Assembly: GCA_948099385.1 (NCBI GenBank)
Contig: CANUEZ040000029.1
Location: forward strand, 837,501-901,500
DNA from: Fasciola hepatica
Taxonomy: Eukaryota; Platyhelminthes; Trematoda; Plagiorchiida; Fasciolidae
DNA length: 64,000 nucleotides
Direction of reading: 5' to 3'
Position 1 is the first letter of the stretch. The number at the start of each line of letters is the position of its first letter. Below, piece by piece: positions 45,861-59,650 of the stretch. A program made the position numbers and the translations under genes. Under the pieces are notes generated by a model that ran no database searches, was not told the DNA's origin, and saw only the letters and a list, made by a program, of their open reading frames with translations.

Positions 45861-48800
45861 AGTGTAGACTACCAGTATCGCTGCACAACTAAAAACCGAT
45901 CGCTCTTTTAAATCCATATATGACCATTGATAGATTCTACGAGGAAGGCTTTGGATATTTAACTGAACCCTCGATAACCTCTAGGATGTGCATACAGTTC
46001 ACCGTCGGTGCCATCGCCCTAGCGTTAACCTACCAGGTTACAATGTCCGAACTTAGTTGCTTACATGACTGGGGCCCGTGCCTCGGAAATCGTATTTGAA
46101 AATATGAAATACCACTGGTTGCATGAAACATAATCTTAGAACATCCTCAGTGCTACTTTTGATTGTCTCCGCCTCTGTCTCTGACCCAATTAGCAGCACT
46201 TGTCAGCCTCCTCAACCCCCATCCAGTGGTCAATCTAGGTTTAATCATTGGGCCATCATTGCTCAACTTCCCTTCCTATTACGTGGCTAGAATCCTCCTA
46301 TGATTGGCCTATATGACACCTAGTACTTAGTCAACAAAACTACAAACCATCTGTGAATCTTCCCGATGTATCACCACAGTTCGGGCCAACAACAGCCGGC
46401 TCACACGTAAACTGAAAGCCTTCGGGCTTAGGTCTTGTCAGGAAAGAGCGGTCAATAAGCATCCCCGAGTGTTGAACGCGTTCTGTGTGTCTGCTTTCCG
46501 CGTTTTCCTTCTTCCACGGCTCGAAGCTGCGACACCACCGATGAGACAATAGAAACAATTCTGTGGTTATATTTTATTGAGAGGGAAAACAGCCATCCCT
46601 GGCGGTGGTGAATCCATGGCCCACGCGTAAAGAATGGCGGGGGCAGGAGAATTCGGAAGTTCTCCTTACGCGGAATCCATACTGTCCCGCTCCTCTGAAG
46701 TAAGAAACTTGGTACCAGAAGTACTTCTGGTTGCTAGGGTATTGGATTCATGCTCTACGCCCTTTCCGTGACGGATGAATTCCCGTTGCAGTCAAGACCC
46801 GACCTTGCTTATAGGATTCCCCGAGGAAAAAAAGGCGTACTAGCTAAGCCCTTAGCACTCCCGCCTGACCCTGTGCGAAGTGACAAGCATGCCGAATAAG
46901 CTATCCGCATATGGTCCAACCTCACCCCTCTTAGTTTAAACCCTTTTGGGCTCCTTGGTATATCTCTGACCAGCTCATCCATGCCAAACTCCGATGTCCA
47001 TACGCGCTTCCCAAAGATTATCCATTTGAAGTCCGCTGTTTTCTGATTCTTCCTTGTTGATACTTGAACCGATTAGTACCAGCATCTGTTACCGCTCAAG
47101 AGTATTATGAGAGCTAAATCTCTCCAAAGCCAACCCTTGGATACTCACTTATAAGCTGTTTGCGACCCCCTCCCCCCAGGTCTCCACATGCCTACGTAGT
47201 TTTTCCGTAGCAAAAATGAGGTGTGAGCACGAGCTTCCTACGTGGTAGCCTCAGGCTTCACCCTCCAAACATACAGTTGCACAAGGTGTAAAACATCTTA
47301 GCCTCATACCTCTAAAATATACACCTCCCCACCGTTGACTCTAGTGGCAAACGAACAGAGGAAACCAAACGATGATCCACCGGCCACATATAAAAGAAAG
47401 CAAGTGCTCCTATAACCACAGTATCCAACACTGTCCTCTTACAACTACATGATTTTATATCTAAACCTGGCAGTTGTTCCTACTAACATTGTCTTTTCCA
47501 CTACGTGTTCTGGTGAACGATCTGCCATTGCCCTAATAACCCTTTTCTGAAATTAGAAAAGTCGACAAAGGTTACAAGCCGAAAGCGCAACCTTCGAAAG
47601 CCGGGCTGCAAATATTCTAGTGAGCAGAAGTAGAGGACTGCTGGAAAGCCCTTTCTGAAAGCGAGCAGGAGCTCGGAGCTGGATTCAGAGCCACTGTGAG
47701 CCCCTGAGAGTTCATTTAGTGGACAGGTGTAGGACAACCTCTGGAAGCGTACACAAACGCAGCAAACGCGAGCAAATGTGGTCGTAGCTTGAAGCTGGTC
47801 CACTAACTGTAGTTGTACTACAGTTCATTTAGTCCTGGATCAGCCCCAAAAGGATACCAGACACAAAACGCCTCACTACTTCGCAGCCAGCCTCGGGTAA
47901 AGGTGGCCCGGTCAGCGGGAACGGGGGGGGGGGGGGGGTTCTGCTTCTTGCTCGACAGCATTACCACAGACTGGAGGAATTCGAGCTACATTTACCCCAC
48001 TTGCAAGCCTTGTCGGTTACTCTCATGGTTTATAAGGCAGAGCTGAGTGTTTCCTGTGTGTGCCGCAGCCCATAGTCTCCAACAGAAGGTGACCAGCTAG
48101 TTTAATACTTACCGCTTCTTACTGGCTTCGGGCTTTGATGGAGGTGGACCATAAAGCATGCGAGGCTCACCGGGAAAACGAACTAGCTCCCGGGGGGATC
48201 TTTCGGGCATATTTAGACGAGCCACATAAGTAGCAATGACTTGAAGCAGTTAGCTACCGAGGAGGCCGGATGGGGGTTAGGATGACGCCAGCATACCCTA
48301 GTTCTTGTGGCAACAAGATACCCACAGGACATTCCAGACCTTCAGAGTGAGGTTTCGCCTAAATCAGTAACCGCGGAGTACTCCCCTTACCAATGAATCT
48401 CTTCAAGTTAGAACCTCTAGACGAGAAACAACGTAGCCTCCATCTGGTAGACCAGGCAATGATGGAGGACCTGTGGCTTGAGGGTGAATGACAAGATGAA
48501 CAGATGGTAAGTCAAAACTATCAAAAATCGAGAAAAGCCTATCCAACTCATACGAGGCCCAAAATATAAACGAGATCGATTCATAGTTTCTGCGGCACTA
48601 AAATGGAGATTGCGAAAAGTACAAACATATACAAAGCTCAGCTATGCCAACGGTATAACACGTTACCCCATCTCTTCATCAGACCAACTCTCGTATTAAA
48701 GACCCTTCAAGTCAGGTGATACGTTGCATTCGATAACCCACGTAGCTTCTCGAACTAAGTGGTTGTACACAATTATTCATTTTTTCTCTGGTCCGTTTAG

Positions 48801-51800
48801 ACGTTTATTTGATTGCGATTGTTATGATTGCGCGTGTAGCGATTGAAAACACGGAGGAAACAATAGATACGAGTAGGCTGAAAAGCTGAATTAATATCGT
48901 ACTTAAGATTTATTTCACCTTGATCCATTTCACTTCTGATAACCCATAACAGTCCTGGTTCACGTTCTTAGCAAGTAATTCACTGAGACACCAATACATG
49001 AAGAGAATGAGAGTAGTAACCAGGGTAATACAAATAACAATATGTAAGACAGGACTTTAGTGGGTTCTTTGACTAGCTGGGATAATTTTTTCTTTACTCA
49101 CCATCACACTAGATTTTTGCTAGTTTTTTCGTCATAACATGAAGTACATATTTCACTCACATTCACGGGAGTTTAATGTCCCCATGAGAACTCCAGGACA
49201 CTGTTGGTGCACGGGCACCCTATGCGATTTCTAAACCAAACACGGACGAGGAACGCAAGCGAGCCCAATGACGGACGGTTCTTTGTTGCACCCTCATACC
49301 AAAAAATGAGCGTGCCCTTGTTGATGAAAACCACAAGTCGGGCTTAAAAATGCTAGCAGATTTATTGACATTTTTCAGCTCAAGCATTTACTCCAGAGCT
49401 TTTATGATGTTTCCTAATAAAGTTGGCTGCTTAACACCATTTATGCAGTTATTATTAACCTGGAAACAGTTCCATCCTACTCACAATCCGACTTCAATAT
49501 CTCTGTCGGCTGTCACATAATATTACTTGTTGATGATTTTAATCACGGAAACACAATCTGTAACTTCTTGTTTGATTATTGACATTCACAAGGGTACCTC
49601 TTCCCTGATCAGAATGATAACCAACAGTTCCCACGTATCTCCGTGATTCTTTAAGCCGTCGTTTCAACCACCGAAAAAATTCTCCTATTTTTCAGAGTAT
49701 TGTCCATTCAAAACTACCTGTAAAACATTGGTTCAATGTGGGCAGATCACTTTTTGCTTGCATACTCATTCATCCAAGAATATTCTCATTTTACAGATAT
49801 CTAAAAAAGTGTTATTTTATGGGCCTCCTCCACTTATTCGTCAACCTCCTTATATAGCTTTCATCAACAGCTCCCTAAAGGGAGTGCTTCAGTACGCACT
49901 GACGCTGTCACCTCGAACAATGAAGAGACGTTGGAGATCTAAATGCCAATCTCGGTAATCAACAACCGATACACTACTCAGATTTCCTCATTCAGAGGTT
50001 CAACGCCTAAATGCTTTGTTGGCCCATCAACTGCTGGGAATCATTTTAGTGGAAAAGCAACAGTTTTCTGCGGACAAAGGACAGAATTCCTCAGTCTCCA
50101 TATTAGTATTGATACGGTTAATACTGCACTTTTCTACCTGTAATTTGATAATTTGCCTGCATTATTTATCAGTGAAAAATAAATCTTTGAGTCGCCCCCC
50201 CAATGAAGTTGTACTTGCACTCAAGAGAACCCCCGACTGACTGACTGCCACAGGGTTCAGATGGCTTTCCTTCTGCTCCCCACAATTACGGATTCAGTCA
50301 TTTACTCGAGAAGATAAAATCTGGCATGAATCCATCTTCGTGTTGCTGCGTCATCTCTGATTCCCACAATTATGGTATTATTGTTCCATTCCGGAAGGTC
50401 ACCAAGTCAATAGTGATTATATCTAATGCGTTGAAAAAGACCGAGAGGTCCATTGTGGTGCGCTTGCAGTCAGCCGTGAATTTCCCTAGTGAACCTTTTG
50501 AAATTGAATATAAAGCAAGTGGGGCACTTTAGATAATACAGCCTCTCCCGATCAATTTACCACTAAATATCTGAATGATAAAACAAAGTTCGTTACGCGT
50601 GTTTCCTTGATTCTATTCCCCAACCATCGTTTCTCTGAAGACTACAATTTTTTCGATTCCCAAAGCTGTTGTTTGCCTGCCAGTCGAATTATTTCACTAC
50701 GAAAAGCCAGCACCTGAAATTCTATTTAACGTCCTTCAAACCCTCCATCTATATTTTTGGAACGCTTCAAGGTACCATTCATTGTGAATAGTTATAATCC
50801 ACGTGCTTTTCATATATTCGTTTCCGTTCTTGCCCAGAGTCTAAGTTTCTGTCTATATTTTTAAGTAAATAGGCACTACAATTGTTTCGGTTCCGTTAAA
50901 TTTCGGGAAAATTAAAAAAGTGACCAGTTTTCCACCAACTTTAGTCTCACAATAAACCTATGTAAATTTTTGGCACATTTTACCCATTTTATGTCCATCT
51001 CTCCAGACATACAATGTCGGTGCTTAGGGCCAATTCCTTTCTAGAGCCGACTATATGGAGCAATTAAGGTGACCGGTATATATTTTTCTCCAGGTCTATG
51101 TGCATTCAGTTATATTATTGGAAAACTGTCGCATTGGTCTTTAAAAATTTGGAAGCTTAAACCATTCCTTACTGGATAATCAGTCACGTCTATTAAAAAT
51201 CCTCAGTTCTTTCTCCCTATCTCGTTGTATTATTTTCCCGTTATGAATCCTGCGGTCAAGATAAATAGATATAATTCTCTACTGATAATCCGTCATGTTC
51301 CCTCAATCCCTGACGAGAAACTAATCTTTCAACTCAGAGATAGTCAAGGAAGTTAAATTTAATTCACATTTTGTTCATCAGACATGGAACAGCTTTTCAG
51401 GAAGTGCAGCATGTATGCGTAACTGGGTTGGTTGGAATGTGGGAAGAAATACATGAAAGCAAAACGTGTCAGTGAATCCCGTTATATCTTTGTTGTCCTC
51501 TTTGAATTCTAGTGTGGAGGCCAATTTCGGCTGCGTTGAGATTCTCAGAAGTGCCAACATGATCACAGAGAGTGCTCCAGTAAAGCACAGAGTTGTTTAA
51601 AAAAAGGTGATTTTTCTGAATTAACTTTAGGATAAAGTACTGAAGTGAAATGATCAGAAGTCTTCACATACAGTGAAATTATGGGGATAAATAATTCTTA
51701 CCGAGTCTTATAGGACATTTTGGCCGCTTAGGTAGTATACAGAATTTACAAATTCCATAATGATTCAAAAGGATAAGCCAATTCTATTGAAATCATCTAC

Positions 51801-53380
51801 TATTATACGCAAAGACTGATCAAGACTTGTTATGAGGTGGTTGGAAATGCTGTTAGTCAACTCATTGACATCATCAACGGGAGCATTCTGTGCACCATAC
51901 GAACGAACGAGTACAAGATGTATAATGTAGTTAGAAAGGAGTGGTTTGCAGTGAATATCGATGCAGTTATTCTTTGTAACATTGAATGTAAATGACAGAT
52001 GAGAACTGCATTATTTGCGAAGAACGAATTGATTCACCTACCTCAACGACTGCTTGAGTTCACAGGCCGTCCGTCCCTAAAAACGTTTCATCCATCAGAA
52101 TGGACGACATTACCATCAATTCGTTTATATAATTTACTTTCCCAATGGTGAATGTAAGATGTTTTTTGAATCGTTTTGCCATGTATTATTAGCAACAGTG
52201 TGTTATATCTTGGAGCAGCTCTCTGATCAGAAGGATGTTTTCCTGACTTCCAACGAACCGTTCAATACAAACCCTCCACAGGATTTTGGCTGTATGTGGA
52301 AACGCATGAAACTCGTTGCTCAGCTCAGGGAAACACTAAATAAAAGCAAGAGCTTCCTTGAATATAACACTATACCAGCAAAATTGGTTGAAATTTGGGG
52401 TCGAAAAAGAGAAACGGTTCATCGGTAAACCACAGAATATCTCAAGGCGGTAGTTAGAAGAACGGCCGATATGCCCATAAGGTACTTCTAGACAATACTC
52501 ACACTATGAAAATCGATAGATCTTCTCGCTACTTCTTATCAAAGAAATGTACAAGCTCTCGAAACATCTCATCTCGTACTACGGTATATAATACTTCCCT
52601 TGTTCCATACTTGAATCGGGCATGTATGAAACAAAGTTGTAAAATATATTGGTGCAGTATATACGGTTCTGTTGTTATTCCACTTTATATATCCAATAAA
52701 ATTTCAACTTGCTGATATCCCCGACGAATGGTTGGAACCGAAGTGTGTGCATGCCAGCTTGTGTAAAGCATGCAAATACAAGTATAAATATGTTCGTGAA
52801 CACAACAAGGGCATCGGTCATATTGCTTGGTCATAAATTCCTTTCTCTAACAAGATGGCAGGTGATTCTCAGAGCTGTGATTATTTGTTAAAAGGAGACT
52901 TTAGAGAACAAACTTATGAATAGAAGAAACACCGAATGTGAGAGCAGTTACCCGGATCAATGTATCGAGCGAAATCTCATTGAAAGAATGTGGAAAATTC
53001 CCTAGAAAAACGTAAGAGTGAAAAACCTCTCTATTGGTTTGCTAATAAGAGGTGATACTTCGGGTGAAATCATGAGAATGCGACCGAGGAGAGAAATTCA
53101 AAACATGATCAAGGCAGCCTACTATGTTTTGTGTTTCGAGGTGCTCCTTTGCTCCTTTGCTCCAGATTTAGAACAAGGATAGATGGCAGAATTTTATTGT
53201 TTAATAACACAGGGTGGTCAAAATCTTCTATATTGTCGACTTTTCGGTCACCACGGGTCCCCTTTTTCAAGACTAGTTTTACAACCGAATGAAACTGGAA
53301 TGATAGCTTAGAGCAATTGGGTGTTAGTCACAATGTGTTCTTGTGTTGGTCTGTGTGTTTGTGATGTTGTTTTAGTGTAA
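45861..53380. other. Seven-kilobase stretch with nothing recognised
   Basis: Open frames are short (about 60-100 codons) and without family motifs on either strand. The examples inspected are 46340-46558 -, 47501-47803 -, 51378-51566 - and 52159-52428 +. From about 48.7 kb the DNA becomes clearly more AT-rich. Exons of a host gene could be hidden here, since short metazoan exons cannot be called from motifs alone. Confidence 0.4.
47923..47938. repeat. Run of 16 G
   Basis: A pure G homopolymer. Such a long run is rare and error-prone in sequencing, so its length here is uncertain. Confidence 0.9.
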
Positions 53381-53399
53381 GGGGTGGGTGGGTGGGTTG

Positions 53400-55340
53400 A
53401 ATCTCCATCCATACTATTTGTCCGTATTAGTGGGGTCATTTGAGGTCAACAAGGTGTTATGACCCGTTTTTGGTTTATCCATCCGCGTCGTAAGGGCCAT
53501 CCATATGCTTGAAATCTCTGCCCTATCGTTGCGGTTGAGACACGATTTGTGGGTGTTAATTGCCAGAGCCTCCGCGTAGAGACGTTCGGTGTACGTACGA
53601 AACCCATACTGGAGGATTCTGGTGTTTTCGAAATCGATAGTGAGGTTTTTGGATATGGCATGAAGTGCGAATGCGGAGTCGCGATCTAACTTTCCTAAAG
53701 CCATTTAGTCTCTTGGTCTGCATTTTTATTTACTTTTGTGTTCAGCGATTCCGATGTTGACACCTCTGCACGTTTGCCCAAATTATTCAGTGGGGTAGTC
53801 TCTGCAGTTGATCATGTAAACACAATTGTTCTGTTCGAGTATGTGTTGAGAGTTATTGGTTCTTGTGAGATGACGTCGTAATGTGTTATCTATTCGGAAG
53901 AAAACGTGAACACCATACGCACCAAGTACTTTCCTGATTGCCTCCGATGGGATACCAACGGAGGTTAGCTAGTCTACGTCCTTCTTGTCATGTGTTGCTG
54001 ACGTTTTTCTTAGCACATCGGTTACTAGTCCTCGTGGGTGGTTGTTGTTGTGAAGGGCCGTGTGTAAGCGTTGTATTTCCTGTTTATGAGTGATATCGTC
54101 GTTGCACAATTTGTCGAATCTGTTGGTTAGTGATGATACGAGTGCCCGTTTTATGCATTGTGCATGAGCTGCAATAAAGTCCAGATATCTGTCGGAATGT
54201 GTAGGTTTCCTTTCAGTGCTCACTGTAAACCTAAGACAGTTGTTTACTTGTAGTCGACAGTCAAGAAAACTGATGACTCTGTCAGTTCTCTCAGTCTCCA
54301 TCGTGAATTGAATTGAGGTTGACTGATCATTGAGACGTTGTAGAAAGTCATGCCTATGTTCTGATTTCAGAATTGCAAACATGTCGTCTAAATATCAGGT
54401 ATAGATTCGTGGTGGATTTTGAAATGCGGCCAATGCTTTAGATTATATTGAATTTAGGAACAGATTAGCTACAATGGGTGATACAGGAGAACCCATGGCT
54501 ACGCCGTCAGTCTGTCTGTACAATGACTGGTTAAATGTGAATAAGGTGGAAGTGAGGCATAGTTCAACGCCAGTGATAATATTAGTTGGATTCAATGGAC
54601 ATCTGTGTTCTAGAGTGGTGCCGTTGATCAATATGGAGTGTAAAATTCCCAAACTGTCTTTAATGGGCACACTTGTATGAAGAGATGTCACATCGAAACT
54701 CACTGCTGTTTCGTCTTTTTCTAACATGACGGTCTTGAGAATGCGGGAGAAATCAGAGGCATCATTTATGTGACTTACCACCATTTTTCTGGGACGGCTT
54801 CGGTAGTATACTGAAGTATTTGGCTAACATATAGGTCGCACAAGGTGCGTAATCCACGACTGGTCGGATAGGTGTGCCGACTTTGTGAATTTTGGGTAGT
54901 CCGTTAAACCTTCTAGGTCTGTTTGTTTTAAGATTCCAAGCAAACCGTAGAGACTTCTCCAGCATTTTCTTTCATCCCTAAAGTGTATTTACTTATCTGT
55001 GCCTTTGTTTTGTTCAGTGCGGCGTTGGCTTTCTGTTTTTCAGTTCTTTCATATGGTCCATCTTCCAAGTGTTATAAAACTTTTGACTCATAGACTGACC
55101 TATTTAGGCCGACTGTAATGTTGTCTTTGCTAGCTTTCTTCACGTGAATCGATTTGTCACTTTGCAGTATGGCTAGTGCCTTCTGTTCATCTGTTGATAG
55201 ATTTGGCAAAATCGGTTTCTGGTTTCTGAGAATATTACGTATTCTGAGCCTGGTTTGATTGGCGTTTTCAGGCGGTAGTTTCTACAACGCACGTTCCAGT
55301 GGAGGGACTATTTCTTGCGGTGTTAGAGGTTTCTTGTGTT
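53400..55340 (-). pseudogene. Penelope-like element: reverse transcriptase and GIY-YIG endonuclease
   Basis: PLEs encode a telomerase-related reverse transcriptase joined to a GIY-YIG nuclease. Reading from 55340 downward, an N-terminal region (LPPENANQTRLRIRN, then LSTDEQKALAILQSD) leads to RFNGLPKIHKVGTPIRPVVD near 54900. Next come FDVTSLHTSVP, GVAMGSPVSPIVANLFL and the catalytic YLDD near 54385. FLDCRLQVN and RKPTHSDRYLDF follow. The nuclease begins near 53830 with CVYMINCRDYPTE, a GQTCR block and EHK, and ends near 53414. Stops lie at 54443-54445 and just before YLDD (a Trp codon is expected there). A frameshift divides 54762-54965 from the rest. It is clearly recognisable but inactive. 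Confidence 0.88.
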
Positions 55341-58120
55341 AACTTAAATTTAGACCTTTTGTAGCAACTTTAATTCCACAGAGGACAACATTCTGTCTAC
55401 TAAGTTGTTGACTACGTTTTTAGGATCAGTCAGTTGAAAAACTCCTAGTTCCGGGTTTTGTTTTTTACACAGGTGTTCTTGTGGAGTAGCCTGTCGTATT
55501 TTCTTATCTGACGCGATTGACAAGTTTTAAAGTGGTGTAAAAGTCGGCGTTTGGTGATGACACTGATGTCATTGAGTATGTTTGGCGGTAGTATATAATT
55601 CAAGCGGTCATCCAAGTTTCGTAATCTGTAGCATGTGGAACTGATTTTCGTTGTTCAGTCGTGAACCCTTTGTCGTAGAAATGTACGAGAGGCGATAAAA
55701 GCAGCCTTTAAGGAGCCCATGAAATCTGCCGGCGGCTTTACACGAAGCGGCGCTGGAAGGATGTTGTCACGGAGATATCGCTGGCTGATAGATGACCTCT
55801 AGAGACCACATCAATGGTTATATACTGTTTTCGATTCGTATGTGGCGCGTCCTATATGGATCAAATTACATGACAGCTTTTCATTCCGATTAAAGAGCAT
55901 CATTCAGGCTGGTTAAGTAAAGGAAAGACTGGATCGATAAATAGCTCATCCTTGGCTTACCCGGCTGACATTGGAGATAAGGCGAATCTGGAAACCGCTT
56001 TTAAAGTTTGTTTCACTAGTCCCCCTGAAAACAAATGCAAGGTTGTTCATTTGCCCACTATAGCGATAGCTGAGACAATTTGGAATAAGGAAGTTGACCC
56101 CTCACCCTTACACTAAAAGCCTTCGGTCCAGGCAGTATAACTTCCATATCCAAGGTTACATGAATCTAACGCCCTCTCCTAGGTTGAATTAACCGGATAC
56201 TTAAATCGCATGACAAAGATAATCTGAATGTGACAAACCACCACCTATGATTATTTAATATTCGTTGTCTATTATCAAGATCGCTTCTCTAATATATGTG
56301 TATTCTGTCAGTGATTTGAGGATGAATTACTGAAAAAAACTGTTTCGATGAAGTGGAATTTATATTACACGACGGGCATTTTCAGACATTAAAACACAGC
56401 TAGTTACCTACGCAAGGTAAGTCTAAGTTCTGAAAACTGTCTCAGTACATATACCATGAAGCTCCTAATATTTGGCGGATAAAAAAGCCAATGATCTCTT
56501 CGAATAAAATATTTGGTAGTTTTATTTCTCTGTGGTGTTCTTGTGAGAACCTGTCACCTTTCTTCTAAATTGATATTATCAGAAATTGAAATTGGTTCCT
56601 GGGAGTCCGTTTGTTTGCTAGTATTAAACCAAAATAGTTTTGGACTGAATAAAGTGAGCACTACCTTCGAATCTAGTACGCTCACTATAACTTCACGTGA
56701 ATTCTTTGCTTCTGAGGGATAGTTTTAAACACAATTCTGACCGTGTTGAGCTTGTTACTTAGCCCAACTATCCTGGACAAAACTCAATGGATTGTCTCTT
56801 AGAATTCATCGATTTTTTGATGGCTTTCTTTTCTGCCAATCAGTAAATTGCTCATATCCCACTTCAGCATACCGATATTCCGTAATAGAAGAAAATTTCG
56901 CCGTTGATGATTGATATGATCTTCTAATTTTCGTCGAAATTCGAAATTGGAGATTGCTCCCCGTAATTTATCTTGTTCCTATTCCGGTGGCACCTGAACC
57001 AATCCCTTGGATCATCCGGTTTTACTCCCAGGTGTATCAATCCGATATAATCCAATATCTTGTGGGTTTTGTTTGGCAAATCTTTGCAGTATTTCCGTAT
57101 ATTCAAACACTATTCCATTCACTAGATTTTTCGTACAGTTGCTTGAACACCTTATAGATACATTAGTGTGGCAAACGAATTGACTGACATCTTCCATAAA
57201 CCCCTTCGATAGACAATTTTTTACTGGTTGTAGCCTAATCTCTAACGAAATGTTTATTGATTCCAACGGTAAATTACGACATCAAAGTTGAGAATCGTCA
57301 CCAATGTATCGATTCCAGTCCAGACGATTGCCAGTGTCATTTATCAGAGCCAAAAGCTGTCACGATGAAGGAATATTCCGCGAGTAGGTATTCCACTGTT
57401 AGGGCTAATTTAGACGGGTCAATAACAACTATCCGTTCGGTTGGCTAGGATGGCTTACGGGATTTCAACGTCTTCCAGATTCTCCCAGACGCCCAAAAGG
57501 AGAGTTGAAATCTCCACGAATCAGACCGATGCTGCAGTGAAAAGTAATGCAGATAACAGTCAGTTTCAGTTACCTACGGTAACCGCAGCACGGGAAAATT
57601 ACATCCATTACCAAAGCTGTGTTACTAATATTGTAGCTTTCATAGTTAAAACAACCCATGGCGCATCAAATTCTAGATACACTCCCAACATCTTTTGGTC
57701 CGCATATTTTTATTCAATTACATTCTCTGAAAAACTTCATGAACTTCGGAAACAGCCAAGTGGGAGGAAGTTCTAAATGAGTGACTGGTAGAGTTATCTC
57801 TTCGAGTGAAGTTCTACTTCCCTGGTTCATTTGGCTCAAACGCACTTGTGACAGGCCTGAGCAAGCTCTACGCGTTGGTGACTGACAGCGTTATTCTTGT
57901 CTAATGTTTCACGTGGTACAACGCACGACTCACGTGACGCAAACAGAACTAGCGGTAACTTTTCGTACCATTAGGGTTCTAATTTGCCTTCAGAGCCGCT
58001 TTGAGTTTGCGGTAAAAATGTTCAACTCAACAACTCCATGCTGGGTGGTACGCAGTCATATGAATGCATACCCTTCCAAGGATAATCGTTCGTGATAAGA
58101 TCAGACTGAACTCCGTTTAT
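55341..58120. other. AT-rich stretch, possibly PLE upstream part, otherwise empty
   Basis: The first few hundred bases may hold the eroded 5' part of the PLE on the - strand. Beyond that no motif was recognised. The longest frame, 57441-57776 on +, has no family resemblance and no supporting neighbour. Confidence 0.4.
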
Positions 58121-58129
58121 TCTCCCTCG

Positions 58130-59650
58130 ATCATTGATTGTGATAGAAAGACAACTATATGAAGCTAATCATCATTCCATCAGATGTCAAGCCCTTGATT
58201 TGGCCGTGACAATATAAAGAGAAATAAATAAGGGCCACCTAGTGAATCTGTTGATGAACAATAGTGGACCAACAACGTTTGCGTAGACATGAACCAATTG
58301 AACATCAGGCATGGAAAATTTACGGTTAGGTGAAGCCAGGGGCTTACCCACTTTAAATCGCTGTCATTTTAGGTATTGTTTCACCAAAGAAAACATTCTT
58401 GAAAGGCCACATGTATTGTGTAGTGACTATTCGAAGCTGGCTACGGCGCTTGGATTTTAGAGTATAGAACACGAGAACCTGACATGAAAAAGGTACTATT
58501 GTTCAAGGTAGGCGAGTAGACTTGAGGCTGACTATAGAACCAGCGATGGTCACTAATGATATGGGTTGACATTGTGGCGTAGAGAACTGAATAGCCTCCA
58601 TACACGACCTTATCATGTGCTTAAGCAACAAATGTGGTTGGGAATGACTTAAACGGGGTATTTAGTGATATTTACCTGAATACGTAACAAAATTTCTGTA
58701 ACGCAAATCGACTCAATTTTTACGTCCTATAGATTAGTCATTAGCTGATAAATATAGTCCATATATCTGACTTCTCATTTGTAAACGCGATCAGATTTGG
58801 TAGGCAATCCACAAATCAGGTCAAAAGAATAAAATGTAGACCCTCAACTGTGTGGCCCAAATGCCTGACTATAGCATAAGCAACCAGGAGTTCTCGATTG
58901 TAAGCACTAAACTTCGTTTTTGTCAAGAGAAAAGTTATGGTGGTTGCCACATTCCAAAAAGTAATTTGTAAAGAAACGCTCCGATGGCCAAATCAGATGC
59001 ACCCACCGTTATTTCGAACTTGGCTGAAGGAACTGGGTGCACGAGTCTCGTGGTCTGTGTTATGGTCGCTTTGATCTCCGAAAACGGTACTTGTGTGGCA
59101 TTTAATATGCAGACGTAAGCGAATTGTTACGAAGGCCGTTTAATGGAAACAGGAGCTCAGCCGGATAGGGTACGAAACAACCATGGACATTTATTAAGCC
59201 CTAAAATGCTATCCGTTCTTAGGTCATAGACAGTACGGCGTACTTTATTCTTGTACGGTCTATTACCATTTCACCTGATTGTGTCACCGAGGGAAACAAG
59301 TTCTGTTTTGCTGAGCCCACATATATCGGGATCAACCGCTACTCAATGTTCAGACAAAAGTTGGATTAGTATCTTCAAACGCTGGAGGTGATTCTCTATG
59401 TTCGAAGTGTGGGTTGATAGATCGTCGATTTGGTTATCCTCAGCGGTGGCTGAAATTTTGTGATGATCTCTCCCCAAATCGGTCATCGAAAATGTTGTGC
59501 TGGTGTGCAAACCTCTGGATTATCCCCGGTCACTGGTTCCTCGATTGTTCAATCCGAACGCAAAAGTAACCACGAACAAGTGCGAAAACTGCATACAATA
59601 CTGTTTAAACGGTTCCATAAAATCACTGTATTAGGGCCTAAGCCGTGACG
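58130..59650 (-). pseudogene. Very old Ty3/gypsy pol relic
   Basis: The order and spacing of gypsy pol survive despite heavy decay. Reading from 59650 downward, AFGLNNRGTSD (near 59560) matches the PFGL-x-NA block. QIDDLSTHTSNIENHLQRL (near 59430) matches the Y-x-DD palm and following helix. LSKTELVSLGDTI (near 59300) matches the FLGH block. RNase H follows with TRLVHPVPSAKFEITVGASD and AIGAFLY, then TIENSWLLML (58790-59110). Integrase remnants include MPDVQLVHVYANVVGPLL and INRFTRWP (58200-58330). Stops and frameshifts interrupt every block. The homology was pieced together by eye across frames, so exact limits are soft. No LTRs were found. Confidence 0.65.

Noticed and set aside
53220..53320. 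Hammerhead ribozyme at the PLE 3' end (GACCGAAAAGTCGAC on the - strand)
   Set aside because: A GAAA follows a GACC, but no CTGATGA core is present upstream and the intervening bases do not form a stable stem II.
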